Of a stretch of 64,000 nt of DNA, positions 8,394-18,000 are shown piece by piece (within the stretch, counting starts at the first letter, position 1; every line of letters starts with the position of its first letter). The DNA lies in assembly GCF_003260275.1 (NCBI RefSeq), contig NZ_QJHB01000003.1, positions 62,001 to 126,000 on the forward strand, read 5' to 3'. The DNA is from Homoserinimonas sp. OAct 916. Lineage in GTDB: Bacteria > Actinomycetota > Actinomycetes > Actinomycetales > Microbacteriaceae. Made by a program: the position numbers and the translations under genes. The notes under the pieces are model-generated. The model made no database searches. It saw nothing but the letters and a program-made list of their open reading frames with translations, and was not told the DNA's origin.

Positions 8394-8432
8394 TGTGGAT
8401 AAGTCGGCGAACTTATCCACAACTGTGGATGA
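8394..8432. promoter_or_regulatory. Three DnaA boxes, two in an 11-bp inverted repeat
   Basis: TGTGGATAA (8394-8402) and TTATCCACA (8413-8421) are perfect DnaA boxes in opposite orientation. They form the arms of TGTGGATAAGT-cggcga-ACTTATCCACA (8394-8421), an exact 11-bp inverted repeat. A third box, TGTGGATGA (8424-8432), has one mismatch. The cluster lies about 100 bp before the ribonucleotide reductase start. No dnaA, dnaN or gyr gene is nearby, so a regulatory role is more likely than an origin. Confidence 0.8.
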
Positions 8433-8436
8433 CACG

Positions 8437-8487
8437 CCCACTACATATTGGGATGGTGCCCGCCAGTCAGCCCGCTATATAGTGGTG
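8437..8487. promoter_or_regulatory. Pair of NrdR-like boxes
   Basis: Two AT-rich palindromic elements fit the NrdR core CWATATATWG with one mismatch each: CTACATATTG (8441-8450) and CTATATAGTG (8475-8484). Their centres are 34 bp apart, near the roughly three helical turns usual for NrdR pairs. Position between the DnaA boxes and the start codon agrees with known NrdR repression of nrd genes. The nrdR gene itself is not in the window. Confidence 0.65.
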
Positions 8488-8525
8488 GAGCACAGAAATC
8501 AGCAATCGTGAGTGAGGAAAATCAA

Positions 8526-10973
8526 TTGGCAATAACGGTAGTCAAGCGCAACGGCCAGCGTGAGCCATACGATGCGAACAAGATCAACCTCGCGATCGAA
8601 GACGCGGCCTCCGGTCTGGGCGACTCGGTGTCCTGGGTGACGCAGATCGCCACCGAGCTCGAGATCACGCTGTTCGACGGCATCACCACCCAGCAGCTCG
8701 ACGAGGCCGTCATCCAGGTGGCGCTGCAGAACGTCAAGGATGACCCGGCCTTCGACACGGTCGCGGCGCGCCTCTTGCTCAAGACCATCTACAAGCGGGT
8801 GCTCGGCGACTACGGCGACGCCGACGAACTGCTCAGCCTGCACCGCAGCCACTTCGCCCCCTACATCCACCGCGGGGTGGAGGAGGGCCTGCTCGACCAC
8901 CGCTTCACCGAGATGTTTGACCTCGACCGGCTGGCCGAGCAGCTCACCCCGGTCAACGACGAACTGCTGAAGTACATCGGCGTGGTCACTCTGAACAACC
9001 GCTACGGGATCAAGGGGCGCAACGGCGATGCCCTCGAGGTGCCGCAGTACTTCTGGATGCGCATCGCCATGGGACTCACCCTGAATGAGGCCGACCCCAC
9101 CAGCCGGGCCATCGAGTTCTACGAGAAGATGAGCTGCCTCGACTACCTGGCGGCCGGCTCCACCCTGGTCAACGCGGGCACCAGCTACCCGCAGCTGTCC
9201 AACTGCTTCGTGATGGAGATGCAGGATGACATCGAGCACATCGCCAAGTCGACTCGCGACGTGATGTGGCTGACCAAGGGAACCGGCGGAATCGGACTCT
9301 CGGTCACCAAGCTGCGCGCCCAGGGCTCGCCGATCCGCTCGAACAACACCACCTCCACCGGCCCGATCCCGTTCATGCACACCATCGACTCGGTGCTTCG
9401 GGCGGTCAGCCGCGGGGGCAAGAAGTTCGGGGCGCTCTGCTTCTACATGGAGAACTGGCACATGGACTTCCCGGAGTTCCTCGACCTGCGCCAGAACTCC
9501 GGCGATCCGTACCGCCGCACCCGCACCGCGAACACCGCGGTCTGGATCAGCGACGAGTTCATGAAGCGCGTGCACACCGACGATGACTGGTACCTGTTCG
9601 ACCCGCTCGAGGTCGCCGACCTCAACGAGCTGTACGGCCAGGAGTTCTCCACCCGCTACGCCGAATATGTCGCCAAGGCCGAGGCCGGCCAGATGAACAT
9701 GTTCAAGAAGATGAAGGCGCGCGAGCAGTTCAAAGCGATCCTGATGTCCTTGCAGACCACCAGCCACCCGTGGCTGACCTGGAAGGACACCATCAACAAC
9801 CGTGCGCTGAACAACAACACCGGAACCATCCACCTCTCCAACCTGTGCACCGAGATCACGCTGCCGCAGGACCGCGACAACGTGTCGGTCTGCAACCTCG
9901 CCTCGATCAACCTCACCCGGCACCTCAAAGACGGCGCCTTCGACTGGGAGCAGATGGAGCAGAGCGCGCGCCTCGCGGTGCGCCAGCTGGACAACCTGAT
10001 CGACATCACCAAATCGTCGGTGCCGGAGAGCGAATTCTCGAACGAGCAGAACCGGGCGATCGGTTTGGGCGTGATGGGCTTCACCGATGTCACCGAGAAG
10101 CTCGGCTTCTCGTACGAGTCGGAGGAGGCCTACGACCTCATCGACGAGATCATGGAGCACGTGTCGTACGCGGCAATCGACGAGAGCGCGAACCTCGCCC
10201 AGGAGCGTGGCGCCTACCCGAACTTCCCCGGCTCCGGCTGGTCCGAGGGCATGGTCCCACTCGACACCATCGCACGCGCCGAGGCCGACCGCGGCCTGCC
10301 GATCCAGGTGAACCGCACCACCCGGCTCGACTGGGATGCCCTGCGAGAGAAGGTCAAGGGCGGCATGCGCAACGCCACGCTGATGGCAATCGCGCCGACG
10401 GCGTCGATCGGTCTCGTCGCCGGCACCACCCCCGGGCTCGACCCGCAGTTCACCCAGATCTTCAGCCGTTCCACCTCGTCGGGCAAATTCCTCGAGGTGA
10501 ACCGCAACCTGGTCGACAAGCTCCGGGAGGCGGGGCTCTGGGAGCGAGTTCGCGAGTCGATCCTGCGCAGCCAGGGCGACATCCAGACCATCGCTGAGAT
10601 CCCCGACGAGATCAAGGCGACCTTCAAGACGAGCTTCCAGCTGTCGCCGTACGCATTCCTCGAGGTGGCGGCCAGGGCACAGAAGTGGATTGACCAGGCG
10701 ATCAGCCGCAACATGTACCTCGAGACCCGTGACCTCGGCGACATGATGGACATCTACTACGGCGCGTGGGAGCGCGGGGTGAAGACCACCTATTACCTGC
10801 ACTCCAAGCCCCGGCACCAGGCCGAGCAGTCCACCGTGCGGGTCAACAAGACCGAGGACATCGCCGAAGCCGCAAAGGCGACCGTGGGCGCCGGAGCCGT
10901 ATCGGCGGGTGCCACGACTGCGTCCGCTCCGGCCCGCCGCGGTTTCGGCGGCCTGAGCCCGAAGGCCAACTGA
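8526..10973 (+). CDS. nrdA: Ribonucleoside-diphosphate reductase large subunit (class I), main frame
   Basis: Converts ribonucleotides to deoxyribonucleotides with the small subunit at 11180. An N-terminal ATP-cone (from 'AITVVKRNG') is followed by the ten-stranded barrel. With the TTG start the active-site cysteines are Cys227 ('LSNCFVM'), Cys441 with Glu443 ('NLCTEI') and Cys456 ('VCNLAS'); Tyr756-Tyr757 ('TTYYL') are the radical-relay pair. TTG at 8526 is preferred since GAGGA ends 7 bases before it; GTG at 8508 is the alternative. Odd: the 58 residues after the Tyr pair contain no Cys, so the usual C-terminal CxxC or CxxxxC swivel is missing from this frame. A candidate tail is encoded at 10999-11121. 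Confidence 0.95.
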   Translation: MAITVVKRNGQREPYDANKINLAIEDAASGLGDSVSWVTQIATELEITLFDGITTQQLDEAVIQVALQNVKDDPAFDTVAARLLLKTIYKRVLGDYGDADELLSLHRSHFAPYIHRGVEEGLLDHRFTEMFDLDRLAEQLTPVNDELLKYIGVVTLNNRYGIKGRNGDALEVPQYFWMRIAMGLTLNEADPTSRAIEFYEKMSCLDYLAAGSTLVNAGTSYPQLSNCFVMEMQDDIEHIAKSTRDVMWLTKGTGGIGLSVTKLRAQGSPIRSNNTTSTGPIPFMHTIDSVLRAVSRGGKKFGALCFYMENWHMDFPEFLDLRQNSGDPYRRTRTANTAVWISDEFMKRVHTDDDWYLFDPLEVADLNELYGQEFSTRYAEYVAKAEAGQMNMFKKMKAREQFKAILMSLQTTSHPWLTWKDTINNRALNNNTGTIHLSNLCTEITLPQDRDNVSVCNLASINLTRHLKDGAFDWEQMEQSARLAVRQLDNLIDITKSSVPESEFSNEQNRAIGLGVMGFTDVTEKLGFSYESEEAYDLIDEIMEHVSYAAIDESANLAQERGAYPNFPGSGWSEGMVPLDTIARAEADRGLPIQVNRTTRLDWDALREKVKGGMRNATLMAIAPTASIGLVAGTTPGLDPQFTQIFSRSTSSGKFLEVNRNLVDKLREAGLWERVRESILRSQGDIQTIAEIPDEIKATFKTSFQLSPYAFLEVAARAQKWIDQAISRNMYLETRDLGDMMDIYYGAWERGVKTTYYLHSKPRHQAEQSTVRVNKTEDIAEAAKATVGAGAVSAGATTASAPARRGFGGLSPKAN

Positions 10974-10998
10974 GCCCGGCGGGCCCAGGACACCGCTG

Positions 10999-11121
10999 AT
11001 GAACGCACCGATCAGGGATGCACCGAATGTGAATTCGCCGATGCCGAACCACGACGGGTTTGACGCCTATCATGTTCCGGCCGACCCGATGGATGAGTTG
11101 CAGTGCGACTCCTGCCAGTGA
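10999..11121 (+). CDS. Separate 40-codon frame encoding a NrdA-like C-terminal CxxC tail
   Basis: A 40-residue frame that ends 'MDELQCDSCQ' directly before TGA. A terminal Cys pair of this kind is what thioredoxin or glutaredoxin reduces at the end of class I NrdA. It lies 25 bases after the nrdA stop, in the +1 frame relative to nrdA, with AGGA 8 bases before its ATG. The +1 frame is open from 10957, so a +1 frameshift near the nrdA stop (AAC-TGA-G) would also fuse it to NrdA through a Gly/Pro linker. Either a free tail peptide, a recoded fusion, or a frameshift lesion; the sequence alone does not decide. It is too short for most gene callers. Confidence 0.7.
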   Translation: MNAPIRDAPNVNSPMPNHDGFDAYHVPADPMDELQCDSCQ

Positions 11122-11179
11122 CCGAGACTCATGACACCGCAAAACGCGAGAAGCAACTGCAGAACGAAGGAGAGATGAC

Positions 11180-12178
11180 ATGGCGATTCTAGGAACCGGC
11201 GTACAGGAGGGGCTTTTGCTCAAGCCGGTGAAATACCAGTGGGCCATGGACCTCTACGACCAGGCGGTCGCGAACACCTGGTTCCCGAATGAGATCCAGC
11301 TCGACCAGGACATCTCCGACTTCAAGAGGATGACCGACGAGGAGCGTCACGCGATCACGTTCCTGATGAGCTACTTCAACCCGAACGAGCTGCTGGTGAA
11401 CAAGGCCCTGGCCTTCGGCGTCTACCCGTACATCAACGCGGCGGAGTGCCACCTGTACCTGGCCAAGCAGATGTGGGAGGAAGCCAACCACTGCATGAGC
11501 TTCGAGTACGTGCTCGAGACGTTCCCGATCGACCGTGCCGCAGCATACGACTCGCACATCACCGTGCCATCGATGGTTCGCAAGGAGGAGTTCCAGGTCA
11601 AATACATCCGCCGCATGACCGAACAGACCCTCGACATCACCACGACCGAGGGCAAGAAAGACTTCGTGCGCAACCTCGTCGCGTACAACATCATCCTCGA
11701 GGGCATCTGGTTCTACTCCGGCTTCATGGTTGCGCTCAGCTTTCGCCAGCGCAACCTGCTGCGCAACTTCGGTTCGTTGATCGACTGGATCGTGCGCGAC
11801 GAGTCGTTGCATCTGAAGTTCGGAATCAACCTGATCATGACCGTGCTCGACGAGAACCCGGAGCTGCAGACCGAGGAGTTCGCGGCCGAGATCAAACAGA
11901 TGATCCTCGACGGCGTCGAGATGGAGGAGCAGTACAACAAAGATCTGCTGCCTGGCGGCATCCTCGGGTTGAATGCGACCTATATCAACCAGTACGTCAA
12001 GTACCTTGCCGACCGTCGCCTCGAAGAACTCGGCTTCGAACCCGAATACAAGGTGTCGAACCCAGCCAAGTGGATGGCAACCGCCAACGACACCTATGAG
12101 CTGGTCAACTTCTTCGAGTCGACCAACACGTCGTACGAGGCCAACGCGAAGGCCACAGTCGGACAGAAGAGCCACTAG
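11180..12178 (+). CDS. nrdB: Ribonucleoside-diphosphate reductase small subunit, class Ic-like
   Basis: A 332-residue ferritin-fold R2 protein. Metal ligands by spacing to E. coli NrdB are Glu70, Glu101, His104, Glu174, Glu208 and His211. Position 108, where class Ia/Ib proteins have the radical Tyr, is Phe ('EEANHCMSFEY'), and the first ligand is Glu, not Asp. Both features match the Chlamydia-type class Ic enzymes, which use a Mn/Fe cofactor in place of a tyrosyl radical. Tyr319 near the C-terminus fits the relay Tyr. A clear AAGGAGA precedes the ATG. Third frame of the operon, 58 bases after the tail frame. Strong match to R2; subclass is inference from residues. Confidence 0.93.
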   Translation: MAILGTGVQEGLLLKPVKYQWAMDLYDQAVANTWFPNEIQLDQDISDFKRMTDEERHAITFLMSYFNPNELLVNKALAFGVYPYINAAECHLYLAKQMWEEANHCMSFEYVLETFPIDRAAAYDSHITVPSMVRKEEFQVKYIRRMTEQTLDITTTEGKKDFVRNLVAYNIILEGIWFYSGFMVALSFRQRNLLRNFGSLIDWIVRDESLHLKFGINLIMTVLDENPELQTEEFAAEIKQMILDGVEMEEQYNKDLLPGGILGLNATYINQYVKYLADRRLEELGFEPEYKVSNPAKWMATANDTYELVNFFESTNTSYEANAKATVGQKSH

Positions 12179-12190
12179 CACCTCGGCCCA

Positions 12191-12225
12191 TGCGCGCGCC
12201 ACCGATCACGTCGGGGGTGCGCGCA
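12191..12225 (+). terminator. Putative terminator hairpin after nrdB
   Basis: TGCGCGC (12191-12197) and GCGCGCA (12219-12225) form a perfect 7-bp stem, extended by further G-C pairs inward, 12 bases after the nrdB stop. No T-tract follows, as is common in high-GC Actinobacteria. Confidence 0.5.
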
Positions 12226-12399
12226 GCTGCGTCTGGGCGCGCGGTCGAGTCCTACGCGGTTATGAAATCGGTATGGAGACGTTCGCGGAGACCTTCCCGT
12301 GTTGCTATAGGCTCTCAAATGCGAGCGCTGTCGGTCGAAATCTTCGTGAGCCCTCGTGAACGCATTCCGATTCATATCAAGAAATGAGACTTAACGACT

Positions 12400-13305
12400 A
12401 TGCGCAAACGTTTTGCGATCACAGCGGTTGCCATTGCGGCTTCTGCAGCACTGCTGCTCACCGGCTGTGTCAACAACGAGTCACCGTCCGCCACGGATCA
12501 GCCTGGTTCCAGCAAACCGGCGGCAACGACGGTCGACGAGGCCGCAGCTGCCCTGGTTCCCGCCGCGATCAAGGATTCCGGTGTCTTCATCATGGGTGTA
12601 GACGCGACCTACCCGCCGAATGCCTACAAGGACGACGCGGGGGCCCCCATTGGCTGGGAGATCGACCTCGGCAACGTACTGGCAGCGAAGCTTGGTCTGA
12701 AGCCGGAATGGAAATTGGCCGCCTTCGACAACATCATCCCCAGTGTCACCGGCGGAACGATGGATGCGGGCGTTTCCTCGTTCACCGACAACGTGGAGCG
12801 CGAGAAGCAGGTCGATTTCGTCAACTACTACACGGCGGGCATTCTGTGGGCGAGCCAGGCGGGCAAGACGGTCAACCCGGATGACGCCTGTGGCCTCACC
12901 GTCTCGGTGCAGTCCACCACGGTGGAAGACACCGAAGAGCTGCCGGCGAAGAACGACGCGTGCCTCGCAGCGGGCAAGCCGGGGATCAACAAGCTCAAGT
13001 TCGACTCACAGGACCTCGCGACCCTCGCCGTCATCGACGGTCGCGCCGACGCCATGACCGGCGACTCGCCGATCACGGAGTACGCGGTGAGCAAGTCCGA
13101 CGGCAAGCTCCAGGTCGCAGGGAAGTCGTTCGACGTCGCCCCCTACGGCGTTGCGGTGAACAAGGGATCTGAGCTGGCCAAGGCCGTGCAGGCCGCATTC
13201 CAGTCGATGGTCGACGACGGCAGCTACCTGGCGATCCTCAATGACTGGGGCGTCGCCAGCGGCGCGCTGACCGACATCACGATCAACGCGGCGTCGAAGG
13301 GCTGA
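12400..13305 (+). CDS. Polar amino acid ABC transporter, substrate-binding lipoprotein
   Basis: A 301-residue family 3 extracellular solute-binding protein. It starts with a lipoprotein signal ('AASAALLLTGC', acylated Cys at about 24) and a Ser/Ala/Thr-rich linker. The two-lobe domain shows 'FIMGVDATYPPNAYK', 'GWEIDLGNVLAAKLGL' and 'LAILNDWGV', typical of HisJ/GlnH-type proteins. It captures an amino acid outside the membrane and delivers it to the permease encoded 5 bases downstream. First gene of a three-gene operon. Substrate not resolved; glutamine, glutamate, histidine and cystine are all compatible. Confidence 0.93.
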   Translation: MRKRFAITAVAIAASAALLLTGCVNNESPSATDQPGSSKPAATTVDEAAAALVPAAIKDSGVFIMGVDATYPPNAYKDDAGAPIGWEIDLGNVLAAKLGLKPEWKLAAFDNIIPSVTGGTMDAGVSSFTDNVEREKQVDFVNYYTAGILWASQAGKTVNPDDACGLTVSVQSTTVEDTEELPAKNDACLAAGKPGINKLKFDSQDLATLAVIDGRADAMTGDSPITEYAVSKSDGKLQVAGKSFDVAPYGVAVNKGSELAKAVQAAFQSMVDDGSYLAILNDWGVASGALTDITINAASKG

Positions 13306-13310
13306 TCCCA

Positions 13311-14264
13311 ATGGCGTCCGCAGGCCACACCGACCGGGCGGCACAGGCCACTGTGCCGCCCGGCGGCGGGGACGATGCTCCACTGATCCGAGCGATTCCC
13401 CTCCGGCACCCATGGCGTAACACGTTCGCCGTGATCGTGTTGCTGCTGTTCGCGGGCTTCCTCTACGATGCATTCTTCCTGCGCACCGAGTACCACTGGG
13501 ATCAGTTCGGAAAGTACTTGTTCGATGCGCGGGTCTCGCAAGCCGCGATGAACACCCTGATCATCACCGTGCTCTCCATGGTGTCGGCGATTGTGCTGGG
13601 CGTGATTCTCGCGGTGATGCGGTTGTCGCCGAACCCGGTCTTCAAATCGATTTCCTGGGTCTACCTGTGGGTGTTCCGAGGGACACCGGTGTATGTGCAG
13701 CTGGTGTTCTGGGGGTTGCTGTTCACCCTGTACAAGTCGTTTCGGGTCGGCCTGCCGTTCCAGACGCCCTGGGTGGATATACCTTTCAGTTTCAGTATCG
13801 ACGTGTTCTGGCTGGCCGTTATCGGATTGGCGTTGAACGAGGCCTCCTACATGGCCGAGATCGTACGAGCCGGTATCCTTTCGGTCGACCGCGGCCAGGA
13901 GGAAGCGGCTACGGCCCTCGGGATGAGCTGGTCCCAGACCATGCGGCGCATCGTGATCCCACAGTCAATGCGCATCATCATCCCCCCGACGGGCAACGAG
14001 GTGATCTCGATGCTCAAGACCACATCGCTGGTGATCGCTGTTCCCTACAGTTTCGAGCTCTATGGCAGAACCAGGGACATTGCGGTGTCGATCTTCGATC
14101 CGATTCCGCTGCTGCTCGTCGCCTGTGCCTGGTACCTACTGTTCACCTCGATCCTGATGATCGGTCAGCACTTCCTGGAGAAGCGATTCGCCCGGGGCCT
14201 GACAATGACGGATATGACCAAGCCGGATGTGGTCGAACCACAAAGCAAGGCGGATCACGAATGA
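13311..14264 (+). CDS. Amino acid ABC transporter permease
   Basis: A 317-residue inner-membrane permease of the HisM/GlnP type. After a hydrophilic N-terminal extension of about 40 residues there are five to six hydrophobic helices. The EAA loop that docks the ATPase is visible as '[20 protein letters not shown]' followed by '[14 protein letters not shown]'. '[11 protein letters not shown]' is the family's other signature. It overlaps the ATPase gene by ATGA, so the two are translationally coupled. It probably works as a homodimer, since only one permease gene is present. Confidence 0.93.
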   Translation: MASAGHTDRAAQATVPPGGGDDAPLIRAIPLRHPWRNTFAVIVLLLFAGFLYDAFFLRTEYHWDQFGKYLFDARVSQAAMNTLIITVLSMVSAIVLGVILAVMRLSPNPVFKSISWVYLWVFRGTPVYVQLVFWGLLFTLYKSFRVGLPFQTPWVDIPFSFSIDVFWLAVIGLALNEASYMAEIVRAGILSVDRGQEEAATALGMSWSQTMRRIVIPQSMRIIIPPTGNEVISMLKTTSLVIAVPYSFELYGRTRDIAVSIFDPIPLLLVACAWYLLFTSILMIGQHFLEKRFARGLTMTDMTKPDVVEPQSKADHE

Positions 14265-15064
14265 CTCAATTCACTGAGCAACTGCCCGTTCAGAGCGAGG
14301 TGGCACCGGACATGGTCGTCGCCGAACGCGTCATGAAACAGTTCGGTTCGAACACCGTTCTCAAGAACATCTCACTCACCGTGAAACGCGGTGAGGTGAT
14401 GTGTCTGGTCGGCCCCTCCGGTTCAGGAAAGTCGACATTTCTACGTCTTATCAACCACCTGGAGAAGTTGAACGCGGGCCGGCTGCTGGTCGACGGCGAG
14501 TTCGTCGGATACCGGGAGCGCGACGGCAAGCTCTACGAGCAGAAGCCGCGGGATGCGGCGGTCCAACGCCGTGAGATCGGAATGGTGTTCCAACGGTTCA
14601 ACCTGTTCCCGCACATGACTGCTCTGGAGAACATCATCGAGGCGCCCATTCGGGTGAAGAACCAGCCTCGCAAGGAGGCGATCGCCCGGGCCAAGGTCTT
14701 GTTGGAACGGGTTGGCCTCGCAGAGAAGGCGAAAGCTTACCCGGGCCACCTCTCGGGCGGCCAGCAGCAGCGGGTCGCGATCGCCCGTGCCCTGGCGATG
14801 GACCCCAAACTGATGCTCTTCGACGAGCCCACCTCTGCACTTGACCCGGAGCTGGTCGGCGAGGTACTGGATGTGATGAAGGCGCTGGCCAAGAGCGGCA
14901 TGACCATGATCGTGGTGACCCACGAGATGGGATTCGCCCGGGAAGTGGCTGACTCGCTGGTGTTCATGGACGGCGGCGTGGTGGTCGAAACCGGCGATCC
15001 GCGCGAGGTGCTCGCCAACCCGCAGCACGAGCGTACCCAGGCATTCCTGTCGAAGGTGCTCTGA
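14261..15064 (+). CDS. Amino acid ABC transporter ATP-binding protein
   Basis: A 267-residue ATPase that powers the uptake system encoded just upstream. Walker A is 'GPSGSGKST', the signature is '[19 protein letters not shown]', Walker B is '[15 protein letters not shown]', and the switch His lies in '[14 protein letters not shown]'. This last stretch is specific for polar amino acid importers of the GlnQ/HisP group. The short insertion '[17 protein letters not shown]' near residue 85-100 matches the GlnQ-like subgroup. The ATG overlaps the permease stop codon. The gene is last in the operon and converges on hrpA. Confidence 0.95.
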   Translation: MTQFTEQLPVQSEVAPDMVVAERVMKQFGSNTVLKNISLTVKRGEVMCLVGPSGSGKSTFLRLINHLEKLNAGRLLVDGEFVGYRERDGKLYEQKPRDAAVQRREIGMVFQRFNLFPHMTALENIIEAPIRVKNQPRKEAIARAKVLLERVGLAEKAKAYPGHLSGGQQQRVAIARALAMDPKLMLFDEPTSALDPELVGEVLDVMKALAKSGMTMIVVTHEMGFAREVADSLVFMDGGVVVETGDPREVLANPQHERTQAFLSKVL

Positions 15065-15086
15065 CGCCTTCTCCTGGCGGAGCGCA

Positions 15087-18000
15087 CTATTTGGCGAGCA
15101 CCTTCTGGATGCGCTGCAGAGAGACGCTTTCGGCGGTGCCGAGGTCTTGCGCGAACAGGCTCAGACGAAACTCCTCGAGCAGCCAGCGGGCGCGCACGAT
15201 CTTGGCCGGTGAATCCTCGGCGAGGGGAAGTGTTCCGCCAGCCGCCCGGTAGCGTTCCGTCGCGGTCTGCACATCGTTCAGCCAGACCCGGTCGCGGCCG
15301 GGGTTCTCGGCCAGCTTGCCGACGCGCCGGCTGATCCCGGTCAGGTACACCGGCAGTCTGCGCAGTTGTTCCAGCCCCGTCGCGGAAATGAAACCCGGGT
15401 GGATCAGGGCGGCGATCTGTTCTTGGGCATCCGTGAGCGACGGCAACAGGTGCATGCTGGTGGTGGATCTGATCGCCTTCTGGGCATCGCGTGCCGCAGC
15501 CAGGGATCGACTGGCCAGCGAGACCACCTCAAACATCGAATCCATGAGAATGCCGGAGACCCGGTCGCGTGCGGTCTCGAACTCCTCACGCATGAAGATC
15601 ATGCCGTCGGGCCTCTGGCGCCTGAGCCCCGCGTCCACCACCGCGAGAAGGCAGTCGTCGAACAAGGCCTGATTGCTCGGGTAGGGGCTCACCGCCAGAG
15701 TCAGCTTTTCGGCCTGACTGAGGTGCTGCTGCACATAGGCGACCGGTGACGGCGTCGTGAGCAGAAGAAGCCTGCGCACCCCGGCGGGCATGAGCCGGGC
15801 CTGATCCTCGGGGGTGCTCATCACCGTGATGTCGACGGAGGTCTTCTGGTCGACCAGCGCAGGGTAGCCGCGGATCACGTTCTGCACCTGTCCACGCCTA
15901 TCCGGGCGGTTGTCGCCCTGGGGGGTGTCAACCGTGCGGGGCAGCTCGGCGAAGTCCCAGGTCGTAAGGCCCGTGCGCTCGACTGCGTTCGGAGTGCGGG
16001 CGGTGGCCTCTGCCACCGACTCCCGTGCCTCGACCGTGAGTCTGGCCTGGAGCTCGGTCAGATCCTTACCGCTGCCGATGACACGACCCCGGGCATCGGT
16101 CACCCGGAAGGTCATCCTCAGGTGCGGTGGGATCCGTTCCGTGTCGAAATCGCTGGCGACCACCAGCACCCCCGTCTGCCGGGTGATCGCTTGCGCGAGC
16201 ACGGCGGTGAACCCCAGCCGCGGATCCGGGTCGCTCGGCAGCGTGTTCAGCAGGCGTTTGGCCCAGTCGGCGGCGGGCACGACATTGCGTCGGATCGCCT
16301 TCGGGAGCGCCTTGATCATCGCGGTGACCAGTTCCTCACGAAGCCCGGGCACCTGCCAATCGAATCCGCCCGATGACAACCTCGCCAACAGTGCCAGCGG
16401 CACCTCGACGGTGACGCCGTCGTCGTCGGCACCCGGTTCGAAGCGGTAGCTGACGCCCAGGCGCTGGTCGTTCTGCTGCCAACTGGCCGGAAACAGGTCG
16501 GCATCAGTGTCGGGAGCGTCGGCCGGCAGCAGGGTGTCAGCGCTCATGGTGAGCAGGCCGGGAGTCTCGGCCCGCGCTGCGCGCCACCAGGACTCGAATC
16601 CGCGGGTGGTGCAGACGTCTGGAGGTATGCGCTGGGCGTAGAAGTCGAAGACGGCTTCATCGTCGTAGAGGATGTCCCGGCGGCGGGTGCGCTCCTCCAA
16701 CTCGGCCAGTTCACGCCGCAGACGGCGGTTTGCGGCGTCGAAGGCGCTCACGCGCCGGTCGAGGCGGTCGGTCTCCCACTCGCCGTCAACGAGGGCATGA
16801 CGGATGAACAGTTCGCGTGCGTACTCCGGGTCGATGCGCGAGAACTGCACCCGTCGACCGGCAACGATCGGCACGCCGAACAGGGTGACTTTCTCGGTCA
16901 CCACCGCCGCACCCTGCTTCTTCTCCCACCGTGGTTCGCCGTAACTGCGTTTCACGAGATCTCCGGCGATCGGTTCCGCCCAGGCCGGGTCGATGGCGGC
17001 GTTGGTGCGGGCAAACAACCGGCTGGTCTCCACCAGCTCGGCACTCATCAGCGCGGGCGGCGGCTTCTTCGCCAGCGTCGAGCCGGGGAAGATCACGAAC
17101 CTGGACTGCCTCGCGCCGATGTAGTCGGCCCGCAGCCGCTTGCTGCGCGCTGACGCGCCGCCCTTTTTCCCAGCCTGCGACCCTGTGACGGGGCGAGTGT
17201 CCTTCAGCCCGATGTGGGAGAGCAGCCCCGCCAACAATGAACGGTGGATACCGTCGGGGTTGACCGACGGTTGCCCGATGGTGAGGCCGAGCGGTTTGGT
17301 CAGGCGGCGCAACTGCCGGTAGACGTCGTTCCACTCGCGCACCCGCAGATAGTTCAGATACTCGGCCTTGCACATCCGGCGGAACGCTGAGGAGGAGAGT
17401 TCTGCCTGTTTCTGCTCGAGATGGTTCCACAGGTTCAGCAGGGTCAGGAAGTCGCTGGTCACATCGGCAAACCTGGCGTGCGACTGGTCGGCCTGCGGCC
17501 GTTTTTCCAACGGCCGCTCCCGTGGGTCCTGGATGGTCAGCCCTGCGACGATCGCCATCACCTCGCGGCTCGTGCCGTACCGCTTCGATTCGATCACCAT
17601 CCGGGCGAACCGCGGATCGATCGGCAGCAGTGCGAGATCGCGGCCCACCTTTGTCAGGCGCGGTGTCTCCGCACCCGTGCCGCCGGAGGTATCAGCCGGG
17701 CGCTTCGGTTTCAGCTCGAGTGCGCCGAGCTCGGCGAGCAGGTCGAGGCCATCTTTGATTCCGCGGCTGTCGGGTGGTTGCAAGAACGGAAATGCAGCCA
17801 CATCGCCGAGGCCGAGTGAGATCATCTGCAGAATGACCGCGGCCAGGTTGGTGCGCAGGATCTCCGGTTCGGTGTACTCGTCTCGTGCGGCGAAATCATC
17901 TTCGGAGTAGAGCCTGATGGCGATTCCGTCGCTGGTGCGCCCGCTGCGGCCCGAGCGCTGGTTGGCGGAGGCCTGGGAGATCGCCTCGATCGGCAGCCGC

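Noticed and set aside
8394-8432. Chromosomal origin of replication
   Set aside because: DnaA boxes are present, but only three, without an AT-rich unwinding region and without dnaA, dnaN, recF, gyrB, rpmH or parAB near by. A promoter function fits better.
8499-10817. A 772-codon open frame on the minus strand across nrdA
   Set aside because: It is the GC-driven antisense shadow of nrdA: rich in Val, Leu, Gly, Asp, Arg with no recognisable motif, while the plus strand has all conserved nrdA residues.
10974-10998. Selenocysteine or readthrough of the nrdA TGA to reach the tail
   Set aside because: Reading through TGA in the same frame does not give the CDSCQ tail, which is in the +1 frame; only frameshifting or separate translation would.
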